Part shown: one piece after another, positions 1 through 12,508 of the stretch
Numbering within the stretch: position 1 is the stretch's first letter
Layout: the number at the start of each line of letters is the position of its first letter
Assembly (NCBI GenBank): GCA_028554755.1
Contig: JAPTOF010000001.1
Span: forward strand, 6,802,501 to 6,866,500
Origin: Cordia subcordata
Taxonomy: Eukaryota > Streptophyta > Magnoliopsida > Boraginales > Cordiaceae
Length of the DNA: 64,000 nt
Reading direction: 5' to 3'
Translations under genes and position numbers: made by a program
Notes under the pieces: model-generated
The model's database searches: none
Seen by the model: only the letters and a program-made list of their open reading frames with translations
Told to the model about the DNA's origin: nothing

Positions 1-165
1 AATATTAGAATAATCTAAATTAGCTTGGCTTGAAAATTTGAACCATTTGACTCATGAGACAAACATTGGAATGAAATCTCTTTGTACAAGCAAGTGAAAA
101 TTTCCACCCCTTTACTTTTTCTAATAACTTATAAAATATGCTTGATGATTATCCTCACAAGTACA

Positions 166-292
166 TCGTCTATACCCTTTGCATTTTGGAAGTTAAAGAT
201 ATTTTAAAACTTCGATCCTAATGAATATTCATCATCTATACCCTTTGCATTTTGGAATTTGAAGATATTTTAAAACTTCGTAATGAATATTC
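166..292. repeat. Tandem duplication, about 63 bp x 2
   Basis: Two adjacent copies (about 166-230 and 231-292) share the string CTATACCCTTTGCATTTTGG, then a run reading GATATTTTAAAACTTCG, then AATGAATATTC. The copies differ by a few substitutions and small indels. It is a simple local duplication with no coding potential. Confidence 0.8.
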
Positions 293-1398
293 CTATAATG
301 AAGTTTTCACCTTAATATAGAGATACAGAGAGAGACACATTTTTGATACATTTATTTCTAATGAAAGATGAAAATAAAATATTATGTTCACAAGGGAAAA
401 AAAAAAAGGACAGTTTTCCAACTTTCTACATCAAAGGAGAGTAAAATTGTTTTTTACAATAGTTTTGATTAAATACGGAGGGTTTTTCACCAACTCTCCA
501 TTTGGAAAACATAGTAAAAAACTTAGAACTTCAAATTAAGAGATTGATTTGGTGACACGGTACAAATCTTTATGAAAAAATAAATTATTATATTTTTCAT
601 TTTTTAATAAGTGAATGCATCTTTTTCCGTTTTTCGGAGAAAAAGAAGAACTCCATTTCTTTTCTAAGAAAACTAAAGTTAGAAAATTGAGCTCCAATTT
701 TCTTTTCAGTAAAGAATTCCAAATTCTCTTGCATGAACTTTCTAACATGGAAAAAAAAAAAGAAAAACTAAATTTCTAACATGAAAGTGCCGATCCGCAA
801 ATTAGAACCTACGACTATTTCGCTTTCTTTTCAAGGAGAGAAAAAGATGAGAATAGAAAGACCCCATGGTTTTACTGCATTAACATATTGAACAAATATA
901 TAAAACCACCAATAATCAAATCAACCCATTGTATATACAACTAAATCAGACCTGGTGGGAGCAGATTACCTTAACTCACACATAGATTACACAATCCCCA
1001 CACACATAATCTGCAACGTTTTGTTTCCATGCATGCAACAGCTTTATCCAGCTCAAATACAAAAACGTGAAACACAACCCAACTCTTAATTAATTTTGTC
1101 TCTTTCCTTCACCAATCCCCGGATTTATCTCCCAACTCAAATTATTTTTATTGAAAAAAATAATCTCAATTTAAATTACTCGTTCAATCCTAACCTTGTC
1201 ACCTTTAATTTGCTCAAGTTAAGGTATTTCAAACTATATTGAATTTGAGATCAATTCTTATTAGACCATAACAAGTGAAAAAAAAATTTATTTCAACAAG
1301 TACGCTTCTCATTATTGGAACTTGTTGTTAATCTATTCTGCTTTGAAATACATGCCCCACCACTTCAAAAATACTTGGACTCTTACAGGTATGTGTAT

Positions 1399-1413
1399 AT
1401 GTATATATATAAC
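1399..1413 (+). promoter_or_regulatory. Candidate TATA box of the WRKY gene
   Basis: The run GTATATATATAACAC lies about 75 bases before the chosen ATG at 1486, a plausible distance for a short 5' leader. In such AT-rich DNA, TATA-like strings are common, so this is only a positional inference. Confidence 0.35.
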
Positions 1414-1485
1414 ACATTGTCAAGCTGAAATGTGTGCAGGCTTAGCTTGTTGTATAGAGGCTTATTTTAGGTGAGAAATCAAAAT

Positions 1486-3054
<1,569 letters not shown>

Positions 3055-3493
3055 AACATGGCCCCAGGGGGTTGTATGCTAATAGCCAAATGGATTATTA
3101 ATTGAGAGAATGGAGAGCTTATATGGGCTATTTTGTAATTGGATGTAACTTTTGGGCCTACATCATTTAATATGATAAGGTTTCGTTTAATTTAATTTGA
3201 TGTAGATGTAGGAGGCAAAAAAAGAACAAGTTAGGAACGCGGGATTGAATTTGAATTTTAGGGTACGTGGGGGCAGAATTGAAAAACTTTTCATGTTATT
3301 TTGTTTATAGCAATAGAAATCACCTTTCTCATTGTTTTTCTGATATTGGACGACAAATATTTTGATGACCAATTCATCTCAAAAAGAGTGACATTTAAAT
3401 TTGAGATATTTCATAGTCACAATAAGTTATTACTCAATCCAACTATCAAGACAATCATCCTATGTAATTCCAAACACCCGTGCAAATGAAAGT

Positions 3494-3941
3494 TAGGGGT
3501 GAAGCTAAGAACCGAAAGTTAGCGAGAGTATATTTATGTATAAAATTTTCATATAAATTACATTTATAATTATTTTTGGTATGACTTAATATTTTAAAAT
3601 CATTGATTATTCAACTGATTATTAATATATATCTTTCTTTGCGTAAGAGACCAAAAAATTATTTATTATGCTATTCTTTATATTTTCTCTTTTTTTATCT
3701 CCGTTTTAATTATTTTTTATTTTCTTGCTTTTCTTTATACATTAAGTTACAAATACATATTTTTTATCATTCGTCATGATCATGAAGATGAACACTTTCA
3801 TCATGAGAAGTACACCTTCAATTACAAGAAGATTCATTTCATGTGAATTAATCTTTCATTGATAAGACATAGTTAAAAAACAACACTGATTTTTTTTACC
3901 CAAAAAAGTCTGCACCCCTCACCCGTGCTTGCCTCCGCCAA
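3494..3941. mobile_element. Possible degenerate hAT-type MITE
   Basis: The left end reads AGGGGTGAAGCTAAGAACCG. The reverse complement of the right end reads TTGGCGGAGGCAAGCACGGG. Both resemble the GGGGCGGAGCTAG-type terminus frequent in plant hAT MITEs. The inside is AT-rich without coding potential. I found no convincing target duplication, so this is tentative. Confidence 0.35.
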
Positions 3942-4497
3942 TGATCAAAGCTTATTTATTCACTCAAAAGAAAAAAAGAAAAAGGTTTGATGCAAGTTCC
4001 AATTGGAACACATTTCAAAAACACACCAGGAACAAAAAAAAAAAAAAAGGAATTAGTAGAACACAAAATTTTGAGCTAATTGTGATTTTGCTTCATTTTT
4101 TTTCCAATATAAACAAAAACGTGTTTATAATTTTTACTTGAAGAGGAAACAAGAAAAACAAAACAGTAAGGTTACCCAACGGACACTTGATGTAAGTAAT
4201 ATACCACTGACACCCTTCGAGGACATCGCTGTGGGTTGTCTTGTGAGTCACGAGAATGCATATACTCTCCTTTTGTCGGAAATTTTGTTGTAATAACATG
4301 GAAAAGCCACTTTGAAAGTCAAAACACTTACACCAAGGGCCCATATATCCGGTTCTCCAATCGATTGATCAGCAATAATGGTGTTGTTGGAATTTTGGAG
4401 ATTTAGAACCAATGCTTTCACATTGCTAAAATGGTGTTGGAAATAAAAATTGTGAATGTATAAGTTCTAACATATAAGAATTGTAAATATAAAAAAA

Positions 4498-4838
4498 TTA
4501 TATTTTTTTAAATAATCACACGCTTAAAAAGTGTATTATTCTTAAGAAGTGAACCTTACTCAAGGTGTACTATAATGTTCCTGTTCCTAGTTGTATTTTG
4601 TTATTCTATAAGACAAACGGACTCTTATAATCTCTTGATTTTGAACTGGGTTGGGCATAGTAAATTATTATATTTTTTTTAAATAATCACACGCTTAAAA
4701 AGTGTATTATTCTTAAGAGGTGAACCTTGCTCAAGGTGTACTATAATGTTCTCGCTCCTAGTTGTATTTTGTTATTCTATAAGACAAACGGACTCTTATA
4801 ATCTCTTGATTTTGAACTGGGTTGCGCATAGTAAATTG
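4498..4838. repeat. 171-bp tandem duplication
   Basis: Two adjacent copies (about 4498-4667 and 4668-4838) with a period of 171 bases. Both contain AATAATCACACGCTTAAAAA, then ACTATAATGTTC, then TTGTATTTTGTTATTCTATA and TTGATTTTGAACTGGGTTG. Only a few substitutions separate them (for example GAAGTGAACCTTACT versus GAGGTGAACCTTGCT), so the duplication is fairly recent. No coding capacity seen. Confidence 0.9.
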
Positions 4839-4919
4839 TTAGGTACTTTGTCTTATAACTAAAATGGTAATATCCTAGGTCATTTTCTTTTGTTACTATT
4901 GAAAGAACATAACCCTTCG

Positions 4920-5100
4920 ATTTTTTTTTTGACAAAGTAAATTTCATAAAACAAGCAAATCAGTACAAAAGAATAGCCCACTCCCGTGGGATGTAGGTTA
5001 GCAGAAAGGAGATCCAACAGGGGTTCGAGTATATATGAAGACCAATTACATGGCAAATTGCAAGAGGCCATATTCCTTCCAATCTAATCAGCAGATCGAT
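4920..5100 (-). mobile_element. Retroposon 3' end (LINE-like), reverse strand
   Basis: On the minus strand the stretch ends in TTTACTTTGTC followed by a run of ten A residues (plus-strand T run at about 4920), preceded by AT-rich sequence reading GTTTTATGAAAT. This is the look of a plant LINE 3' tail. No reverse transcriptase or RNase H motif is visible here, so identity is inferred from the tail alone. Confidence 0.3.
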
Positions 5101-6813
5101 TAGCAACTCGCTAAACAACACTAAAATAAAGTTTGTTCAAAGTCGAAGTAATCTTTTTGATGTCCTCCATAATTGGGCTAATCTTCTAGATTTGGATAAC
5201 GTAAATTGATCGATTTTAATAGAATTCTCTTTGACAAAAAAAAATACCCCATTTTAGACCTTTTAACTATTTTACATATTGTTTTTCTTTTATATTATTC
5301 TTTTACATTATTTTCTTGTAACTTGTAAGAGAAGTAAAAAGTCGCATCTTCCCTCTCCCCTTCATCTCTTTGGACTGATTTTCTTTTATTTTTGGGGCAA
5401 AATTCGTGGAAGTTTCCTGTCTATCCAACGTTCAAGGACTCGTATTAACTTACTTCTTACCAATTTATGACTATTTAAATTGTTAGTCAAAGACATAGTT
5501 AACATTTCTAACTACATTTTAAGCTACCAATTGTTATGCAACAATAATTTATCATACACTCAATCACCTAAATAAAATGGACTTTCATCTCGTATCTTGC
5601 ATTCTTTTATTTTCTTCTCATTCCTTCAAGAGACATCTAAACACGAGAAAATAATTATATCATTTTCATTCTTTCCCCGAACCTATCGTACATCTAAAAG
5701 CAACTCTAACCTACTCTTTCCTTAAATCCTCCTTTTGCTCACATTATGACCTCCAACATGGATGGATAGATATATTCTATTCACATTTCTCACTGTTTAC
5801 ATCTGCTTATTACTATTGTTAACACATAATGAACTTTTGTAGTAATATTTTCAACAATCGCACACTTGATAATTATAAAGATGCTACAATCAACTTTCGT
5901 TCTTCAATTTTTAATCTTACATCTTATTTTTATTTCCTCACAAATCTAAACACAAAAATGATAGACTCTTGTCAATTCTATTCTTCCCCTACTTATCTCT
6001 CACCTAACGACCCTCTTGAACACTCAAAATCAAATCACCACAATGATATCACAAAAAATTTGAAACCCAATGTAATGAATCCTTAATCATGGATAGCAAA
6101 AATAATTGCCTTCATTATTGTAGTAAAGGTAAAAAATCTTGTTCCAATTCATGCCAGTCCTACTTGCCCACCAAAGCAATAAAGACTCAGATTACACAAA
6201 AAAAGTGCCATTCAACAGAAACTAATAGAGAAGAAAACAAAAACAAAAACAAAAACAAAAGCGAAAAAAGCATCTTGACTGCTACGCTGTTAGGGAAAAG
6301 AAGCCCTTTTCTTCTCACAACCCCCATTTTCAGATTCAACACACTAGGGTTCTTTCTCTCTTTTTTCCCCATCTTTCTTTTGAATCTCCACACGTTTATT
6401 TCTCGTAATCCATACTAGTATATACTTTAACTTATAAGCCCTGATTCAACTCGGCCGAGTCACAACTCGCTTGCTCTTGTGAGTTTCTTCAAACACTACC
6501 GACTCATTTCGTCACATTCTATTTTTGTTATATGATTTTTTTGATTGTTGACTGTTAGTTGACTTTTTTGGGTATTTTCTTCTGGGTTTAATGTATGGTG
6601 AAGATAAATAAATGGAACTCCATTTTTATAAAAACCCAGGTTGATTTTTTGGATTTTCCCTTGAAATGATGCGCATGCTCTTTTTTAAAGTCTTCTGGTT
6701 GGGAAAAAGATTCAGTTTTTAATATGCCCATGTGATTTTTCCTTTATATTTTTGGGTTAAGTTTTGTGGGTTTTTGAGATTGTGTGGTGGGGTTTCAATT
6801 AAGTGTTGGTAAA

Positions 6814-8802
6814 ATGATGGAGAAGAGCATTGAGAATTTGGTATCTGCTAGGAGAGCTTTAAAGGGTAGTTTAGAGAAATCGAAGGCTGTGGGTTTATCA
6901 CTTGAGAAATTTGGTCCTAGATTAGATGAGATCAATCAAAGATTACCATCTTTAGAAGCTGCAATTCGGCCTATTCGGGCCGGAAAGGATGCACTTGATG
7001 CTGTTGGGGGTCATATTAATCGAGCTATGGTCCCTGCAACTGCTGTTCTTAAGGTGTTTGATGCTATTCATGGATTAGAGAAGTCTTTGTCAGATCCACA
7101 ATCGGATCTTTCGGGGTATTTGGGCGTGCTTAAGAGGCTCGAGGAAGCATTAAGGTTTTTGGGACAGAATTGTGGGATGGCAATTCAGTGGTTGGGTGAT
7201 ATTGTGGAGTATTTGGAGGATCACAAGGTCGCGGATGAGAGTTTCATTTCTAACTTAAAGAATGCACTCCAGCGCTTGAGGGATCTGCAGAATAATGAGG
7301 AAAAAGGTCGGCTTGATGGGGGGCTCCTTGAGGTAGCAATGGACAGATTGGAAAATGAATTTCGGCGGCTCTTGACAGAGAATAGTGTTCCATTGCCAAT
7401 GTCTGCATCCCCTTTGCCAGGTGAACAGGCATGCATTGCTCCATCCCCTCTTCCAGTGTCAGTCATTCAGAAGCTTCAGGCTATTCTTGGTAGATTGATT
7501 GCCAACAATAGACTTGAGAAGTGTATTTCTATCTATGTTGAAGTTCGTAGTTCAAATGTCCGGGCCAGTTTGCAGGCACTTAATTTGGATTATTTAGAGA
7601 TTTCGGTGTCCGAGTTTAATAGTGTGCAAAGCATTGAAGGTTACATAGCTCAATGGGGTAAGCATTTAGAGTTCGCTGTGAAGCATCTTTTTGAGGCTGA
7701 GTACAACCTCTGCAATGACGTGTTTGAGAGATTAGGCCTGGACGTATGGATGAGCTGCTTTGCTAAGATTGCTGCCCAGGCTGGTATCTTGGCTTTCCTT
7801 CAATTTGGAAAGATGGTTACAGAGAGTAAGAAAGACCCTATTAAGCTGTTGAAACTGTTGGATATCTTCGCATCTTTAAGCAAGCTAAGGTTGGATTTCA
7901 ACCGGCTCTTTGGTGGAGCAGCTTGTGCTGAGATCCAAAATCTGACCAGAGATCTGATCAAGAGAGTGATTGAAGGGGCTTGTGAGATCTTCTGGGAACT
8001 CTTGGTTCAAGTTGAACTGCAAAGGCAAAACCCACCTCCTTTAGACGGTGGTATCCCAAAAGTGGTGATTTTTATCACTGATTATTGCAATAAGCTTCTT
8101 GGGGATGATTATAAGCCTCTACTCACCCAAGTTCTGGGCATAGAAAGAAGTTGGAAGCATGAAAAGTTCAACGAGAGTGTTCTAATTGAAGTGATATTGC
8201 GTCTAATAACAGCTGTTGAGAAGAATTTAGAAACATGGTCAAAGTCTTATGGTGATGTCATCTTATTGTATGTTTTCCAGATGAACAATCATTGGCATCT
8301 ATACAAGCATCTCAAAGGAACGAAGCTTGGTACTCTATTGGGAGACTCTTGGTTGCGAGATCATGAACAATACAAGGAATATTACTCCGCTATCTTTATT
8401 AAAGACAGCTGGGGGAAACTTCCTGCACTTCTAAGTAGGGAAGGTCTCATTTTGTTCTCTGGTGGGCGTGCCACTGCCCGTGATCTTGTCAAGAAAAGGT
8501 TAAAATCATTTAATGAGGCTTTCGAAGACATGTACAAGAAGCAGTTACAGTGGGTCTTGTTGGACAAGGAGCTGCGCGAGAAGACGATCCAGGTTATAAT
8601 TCAAACAATAGTGCCCGTGTACCGCAGCTATATGCAGAACTATGGACCATTGGTTGAACAAGACGCAAGTGCCAGCAAATACGCAAAGTATACAGCTGAG
8701 TCTTTGGAGAAAATGCTAAACGCTTTGTTTCACCCAAAGCCTATCAGACATGGCAGTTTCAAAACTAGGCAGCTTAGCGGACAGCGTAGTGGGAAATTCT
8801 AG
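6814..8802 (+). CDS. EXO70: EXO70 exocyst subunit (EXO70G-like)
   Basis: Intronless, 662 residues from the first good ATG (MMEKSIENL) to TAG; an upstream in-frame GTG is not used. The N-terminal half is helical with heptad-like leucines (SLEKSKAVGLSLEKFGPRL). From about residue 270 it matches the Exo70 C-terminal domain: AKIAAQAGILAFLQFGK, LLKLLDIFASLSKL, and near the end LLGDSWLRDHEQYKEYYSAIF and KRLKSFNEAFEDMYKKQ. EXO70 is part of the octameric exocyst that tethers secretory vesicles to the plasma membrane through phosphoinositides; the basic C-terminal tail (RHGSFKTRQLSGQRSGKF) fits membrane contact. Plants have many EXO70 paralogues. Single-exon structure argues against EXO70A1, which has many introns, and the IRPIRAGKDALDAVGGHI region reminds me of the EXO70G branch. 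That subfamily call is from memory and tentative; the family call is firm. Confidence 0.93.
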   Translation: MMEKSIENLVSARRALKGSLEKSKAVGLSLEKFGPRLDEINQRLPSLEAAIRPIRAGKDALDAVGGHINRAMVPATAVLKVFDAIHGLEKSLSDPQSDLSGYLGVLKRLEEALRFLGQNCGMAIQWLGDIVEYLEDHKVADESFISNLKNALQRLRDLQNNEEKGRLDGGLLEVAMDRLENEFRRLLTENSVPLPMSASPLPGEQACIAPSPLPVSVIQKLQAILGRLIANNRLEKCISIYVEVRSSNVRASLQALNLDYLEISVSEFNSVQSIEGYIAQWGKHLEFAVKHLFEAEYNLCNDVFERLGLDVWMSCFAKIAAQAGILAFLQFGKMVTESKKDPIKLLKLLDIFASLSKLRLDFNRLFGGAACAEIQNLTRDLIKRVIEGACEIFWELLVQVELQRQNPPPLDGGIPKVVIFITDYCNKLLGDDYKPLLTQVLGIERSWKHEKFNESVLIEVILRLITAVEKNLETWSKSYGDVILLYVFQMNNHWHLYKHLKGTKLGTLLGDSWLRDHEQYKEYYSAIFIKDSWGKLPALLSREGLILFSGGRATARDLVKKRLKSFNEAFEDMYKKQLQWVLLDKELREKTIQVIIQTIVPVYRSYMQNYGPLVEQDASASKYAKYTAESLEKMLNALFHPKPIRHGSFKTRQLSGQRSGKF

Positions 8803-9134
8803 CTGGAAGGACATTTGGTAGAACCTTGAGGAGATTGGTGGAAGTCATTTGTGCGACTAGATGATTACTGTTGTTCAGAATGTAATGATGTTGCAAATAA
8901 TTTATTAAAAATATATCTATTTAATAATTTATTACCATTTTTACAATTACTGTATATATTTGCTTGAGATTAATTATATTTTTATTCTCTCTTGTGGGAG
9001 TTCTATGTAGCAGCAATAGTGCCACCCCTACCAATGCGGAAGATCACTGAGATCCTCCTGGTTTCAGGTGGAGTCTCTTGGCTTTTGTCCCTCAGGATCA
9101 TGATTGCATTGTTCATTTACCTTTGCTTTTGCAT

Positions 9135-9580
9135 CGTCTGACTTCTTTCAGATCTAGATTCCCTTATAATGTTATAACGTTGGTTAGTTTATTCTAGCAT
9201 GATTGCATTATCGATTCATAGTTGTTAGATCTCCCGTAGCATGATCTAAGAACCCCCACAAAAAAAGGTAAAAGACAACACTCATGTTAATACATAACTC
9301 TTGATGCATCTTTGGGACAAGATGTACAATTTAGGTAATTTGGTATACTGTGCTTGGTATGACTCCGACTTCTTTCAAGATTTAGATCCCTTTATAATGT
9401 TATAATACTAGTTAGATTGTTCCATCACAATTGCATTATCAATTCATCGTTACTAGATCTCCCATAGCGTGATTTGTAATAAACCCTCGCCAAAAGAAAG
9501 TAAAAGACAACACTCAACTCTTGATGTATCATGGGGGACAAGATGTACAAATTGGGTGGTTTGGTATACCAAATTTGTGG
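9135..9580. repeat. Diverged tandem duplication, about 220 bp x 2
   Basis: Copies at about 9135-9352 and 9360-9580 share GACTTCTTTCA, CTTATAATGTTATAA or its variant, TTAGATCTCCC or its variant, GTAAAAGACAACACTCA, GACAAGATGTACAA and TTTGGTATAC in the same order. Many substitutions and small indels separate them, so this is older than the 4.5-kb duplication. No coding capacity seen. Confidence 0.75.
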
Positions 9581-10077
9581 GAAATGTGTAAAATGAGAGT
9601 GAATCCTAAGAACAATCTCCTTCCTTTTTATTGAAACGCACTGCTGTTGACCTGCTGCCTAACGCCCTAACCCATGCATACCTTCTATATTTTCTAATCT
9701 GCATAAATTCAAACAATCTAGGACAATCAATCCTCATGATCTATATTTATTCCCAATTTTCGAGGGGCAGGTGCTGATCATGGGATATGGATTTACTCGT
9801 AGAGTTACGATAGAATCTAACGAGGTATATTGCCAAATTTATGGTGGTGAAGTAATAGTTAATTTTCTACATTTCATGAAAATGACTCAAAACTCCAAGC
9901 AATATTGAACATAACAAATAAATATTTAAAAGAACTATGCTTAATTTCTTCGGGAATTTTTTAGTATTATCTAACAGTTTTAGTAACATTTTGAGAATCA
10001 CAAAATCATATTCCGAAAGAGATACTTTATGAAGCAAATGCAAGATGATTATAGGGTGAGAAAAGCCTTCACAAAGG

Positions 10078-10354
10078 ATTAAACCTTAATACTGACGGAT
10101 ATTGTGAAGGGCAATGCGGGACTATTGGGAGGTGGCGGGTCTCCGGCTTTATGGGAAGGCCTACGATAAGCTATCAAGGTGGGAATACAAACATTTGATC
10201 ATTGAGGCCAATTCTAAAGCATTTGTAATTTGATCACCAGCCTCCTACCAACTAATAGTCCCTTCAAGTTTATGATTGAGGATTGCAAGAAGTGGCTCTG
10301 TGCATGTCAATAGATCAAGTTCAAGAACGTTTATCATGGAGTAAATAACTGCAC
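10078..10354 (+). pseudogene. Decayed LINE RNase H domain
   Basis: Broken reading frames give LNLNTDGYCEGQCGTIG, then KHLIIEANSKAFVI, then MIEDCKKWLCACQ-stop-IKFKNVY. These match, in order, the LNTDG catalytic start, the IIEADS-like strand and the IEDC...Y.EAN region of the RNase H domain at the end of plant non-LTR (LINE) polyproteins. At least two stops and frame changes interrupt it. The reverse transcriptase region is not visible upstream, so this is a truncated fossil. Confidence 0.6.
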
Positions 10355-10740
10355 CATATTTATTACGAAGCAAATAAATATATTAATAGGCTAACGAACT
10401 ATACTCCACATTAACTAACTAACGAACTATACTCTACAGTAACTTATCAATTTTTTCGCAATGAAACGACCGAACAAGTACCAAATTAGTTGCGTCTCTT
10501 ATTTAATAACATGCAAGAAGTGTTATGTCCTGCCAAGTTTAATGAACTCATCTTTTTTATTTCATTTATTTATTTATTTATTTTTGGGTAGACTGACTGC
10601 GGTTGAACAGAAAAAAGTGCAAACGACTGCACCCGATGGTACTTACGCTCTCACCCGCCTGTTACGCTTGCAAACTCATAACCCCCATTCTTCCCTACTT
10701 CACCTCACCAACTCGCTGCAGACTCGTTAGGTTTAGCAGA

Positions 10741-12508
10741 ATGGATTCGCAGTGCTCCTCCACCGCCGGCAACGCTAACCTCACCGACGACGACAACAAG
10801 AACAACGCTGCCACAGAGCCAGAGGACACGCTGGTGCAGTACGTGGTGTTGCGAAGGGATTTAATCGACACGTGGCCACTGGGCAGCGTGGTGACACAAG
10901 GCTGCCATGCCTCCGTCGCCGCCATCTGGGCCCACCAAGATGATACTCACACTCAGCTTTATTGTTCCCCCGATAATCTCGACCATATGCATAAGGCTTG
11001 TCTTTGAACTTACTTTTTTTTTAATTTTTTTTTTAGTAACATTCAATTTTTTGAGTGCTTATCTATTTCCTATTTGTTTGATTATATTGATCTGACAACA
11101 CAAATGTAACTAGTTTAATCTCAAATCCACTAACTCAAAGTGTTTGTGTCCTTTCGGGAAAAAAAAAAAATCTTTTTCTACGAAACCGGACGAATTTTTA
11201 CTATAAGTGAATTTATTTTCAGGAAATGTTACAACTTGTAAAAATGCTTAAATTGAGCTTCTTTCCATAAGCTAGAAGTTTGAATTTCTTTAAAAAGAAT
11301 TAAAAAATTTTATGGAAAAGCATTTTTTTTTTTGAAAGCCCAATCCGATGGAGCGCTAAATCTTGCATTATCCACTTACAATCACTCATTAATCATGTCC
11401 AGTTAACATGTAAATCACCCATTATGGATCTTGAAAATGGAAGGATTTGAGAATTCTTATGTTTGTTAGTGTGCATTGTATATGTTGATCTTTGTTCAAA
11501 TAGAAATGCAGCCTGCATATAATTGTTGTGGCAAGTGATCAGAGATTAAGTAAATCTTATATATGCAAGTAGACTGTGAAGTAAACTAGTTTGATATAGG
11601 CATAAGTATGGGGTGGAGTTGTTTTTTACATGTATAATACATTTTACTATAATGCTTATTAGGATCATACATTATAAAGGTTGTATGCAGAATTATGCAT
11701 TACTAACATGCGTCAACATTTGTACTGAGCGCACATGACCTCTGGGAATAGTAGGTTGTGGGGAAGATAGTGATGCAGCCTTAGCTTGTTGGCGGAGGGT
11801 CTCGGCTATTTCCAGAACTTGAACCCGAAAGAAGAACATACTTTCTTGATGTTATATACCTACCTTAATCTATGATGATGTGCATTCAGATAATTACATC
11901 AAAATTTTATTTGTTGTGAATGTAGATATGTACACAATAGTTACTTTGTGTGGGACTCTTAGCCACTCACTATGCTTGACTACTGTTGAATAAATTCAGT
12001 TGTACACTTTACATGAAATGCAATACAAAGTTTACACCCTCCGAATCTAGTAGTTTTGGGGGGATTTTTTTTTGCCCTTTTGAGGTCTCAAGTAACCATG
12101 TTGTTTAGGTACCTACACGAGAAATTTATTTGAGAAGAAAATGAGCTTAGTCCATGTATATGACTAGTTGAAGCTCTCTGGAGCTTGGTTTACTTGAATA
12201 CTTATTACTTTGTCCATTTCTGTTGCTTTCTCGCTTCTTTGTCACAGTGATTTATTTGGTTCTGTAGTAGAGATAAGCGGAAGTTGATCAGTGTTTCTAA
12301 AACACACTCTTGTTATCTTATGTAGGTTACTCTAGAAGTTAAAGGGGAAACACAGATACTCAACTTATCGGAGAAGTTGAAAGCCGGCAATATTGCTCAT
12401 AAGCTGTGGATTGAACAACCTGAAAACTTTCCGACATGTCTTGCTACAAAACCATATCCAAAATCCTTTGTATCTCAATATTTCAAAAAGCTTAAACTCT
12501 GTAAGTGA
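10741..12508 (+). CDS. PTRHD1: PTRHD1-type peptidyl-tRNA hydrolase-like protein
   Basis: Two exons, 10741-10995 and 12326-12508, give 145 residues. After a polar N-terminal stretch, the domain begins LVQYVVLRRDLIDTWPLGSV and includes VTQGCHASVAAIW. Exon 2 continues VTLEVKGE, IAHKLWIEQPENFPTCLATK and PYPKSFVSQYFKKLKLCK. This order (QYVVLRRDL, QGCHA, HKLWIEQPEN.PTC.ATKPY) identifies the PTRHD1 branch of the PTH2 fold. PTH2 enzymes release peptides from peptidyl-tRNA; for PTRHD1 proteins the activity is less well established. To keep the frame (HMHK/VTLEV) the donor must be AAG/GCTTGT, so the intron (10996-12325) is GC-AG. No GT donor gives this frame. The frame is open upstream to an ATG at 10636, but 10741 fits family length better. 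The CTGTAAGTGA around the stop also resembles a splice donor, so an alternative 3' end is possible. Confidence 0.85.
10996..12325 (+). other. GC-AG intron of the PTRHD1-like gene
   Basis: A 1,330-bp intron inferred from the protein frame. The 5' end is GCTTGT after AAG, and the 3' end is TTATCTTATGTAG. The interior is T-rich, as plant introns are, with no coding frame or recognisable mobile element. Confidence 0.7.

Larger units (their letters stand above)
1..1485. other. Upstream flank of the WRKY gene, no gene seen
   Basis: AT-rich DNA with frequent stops in all frames; I see no protein-like reading frame. It contains a short tandem duplication (166-292) and, at its end, a TATA-like run just before the WRKY start. 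It presumably holds the WRKY promoter, but no other site can be assigned with confidence. Confidence 0.6.
3055..6813. other. Intergenic DNA between WRKY and EXO70
   Basis: No gene seen. It holds the WRKY 3' flank, a possible degenerate hAT-type MITE (about 3494-3941), a 171-bp tandem duplication (4498-4838), a reverse-strand retroposon tail (about 4920-5100), and, towards 6300-6813, pyrimidine-rich DNA that looks like the EXO70 promoter and 5' leader. An (AAAAAC)n-like run lies at about 6235-6262. Confidence 0.55.
8803..10740. other. Intergenic DNA between EXO70 and PTRHD1-like gene
   Basis: Contains the EXO70 3' flank, a diverged tandem duplication (about 9135-9580), AT-rich DNA, and a decayed RNase H fragment of a non-LTR retrotransposon (10078-10354). 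The last 100-150 bases before 10741 form a C/T-rich leader for the next gene. No intact gene seen. Confidence 0.55.
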
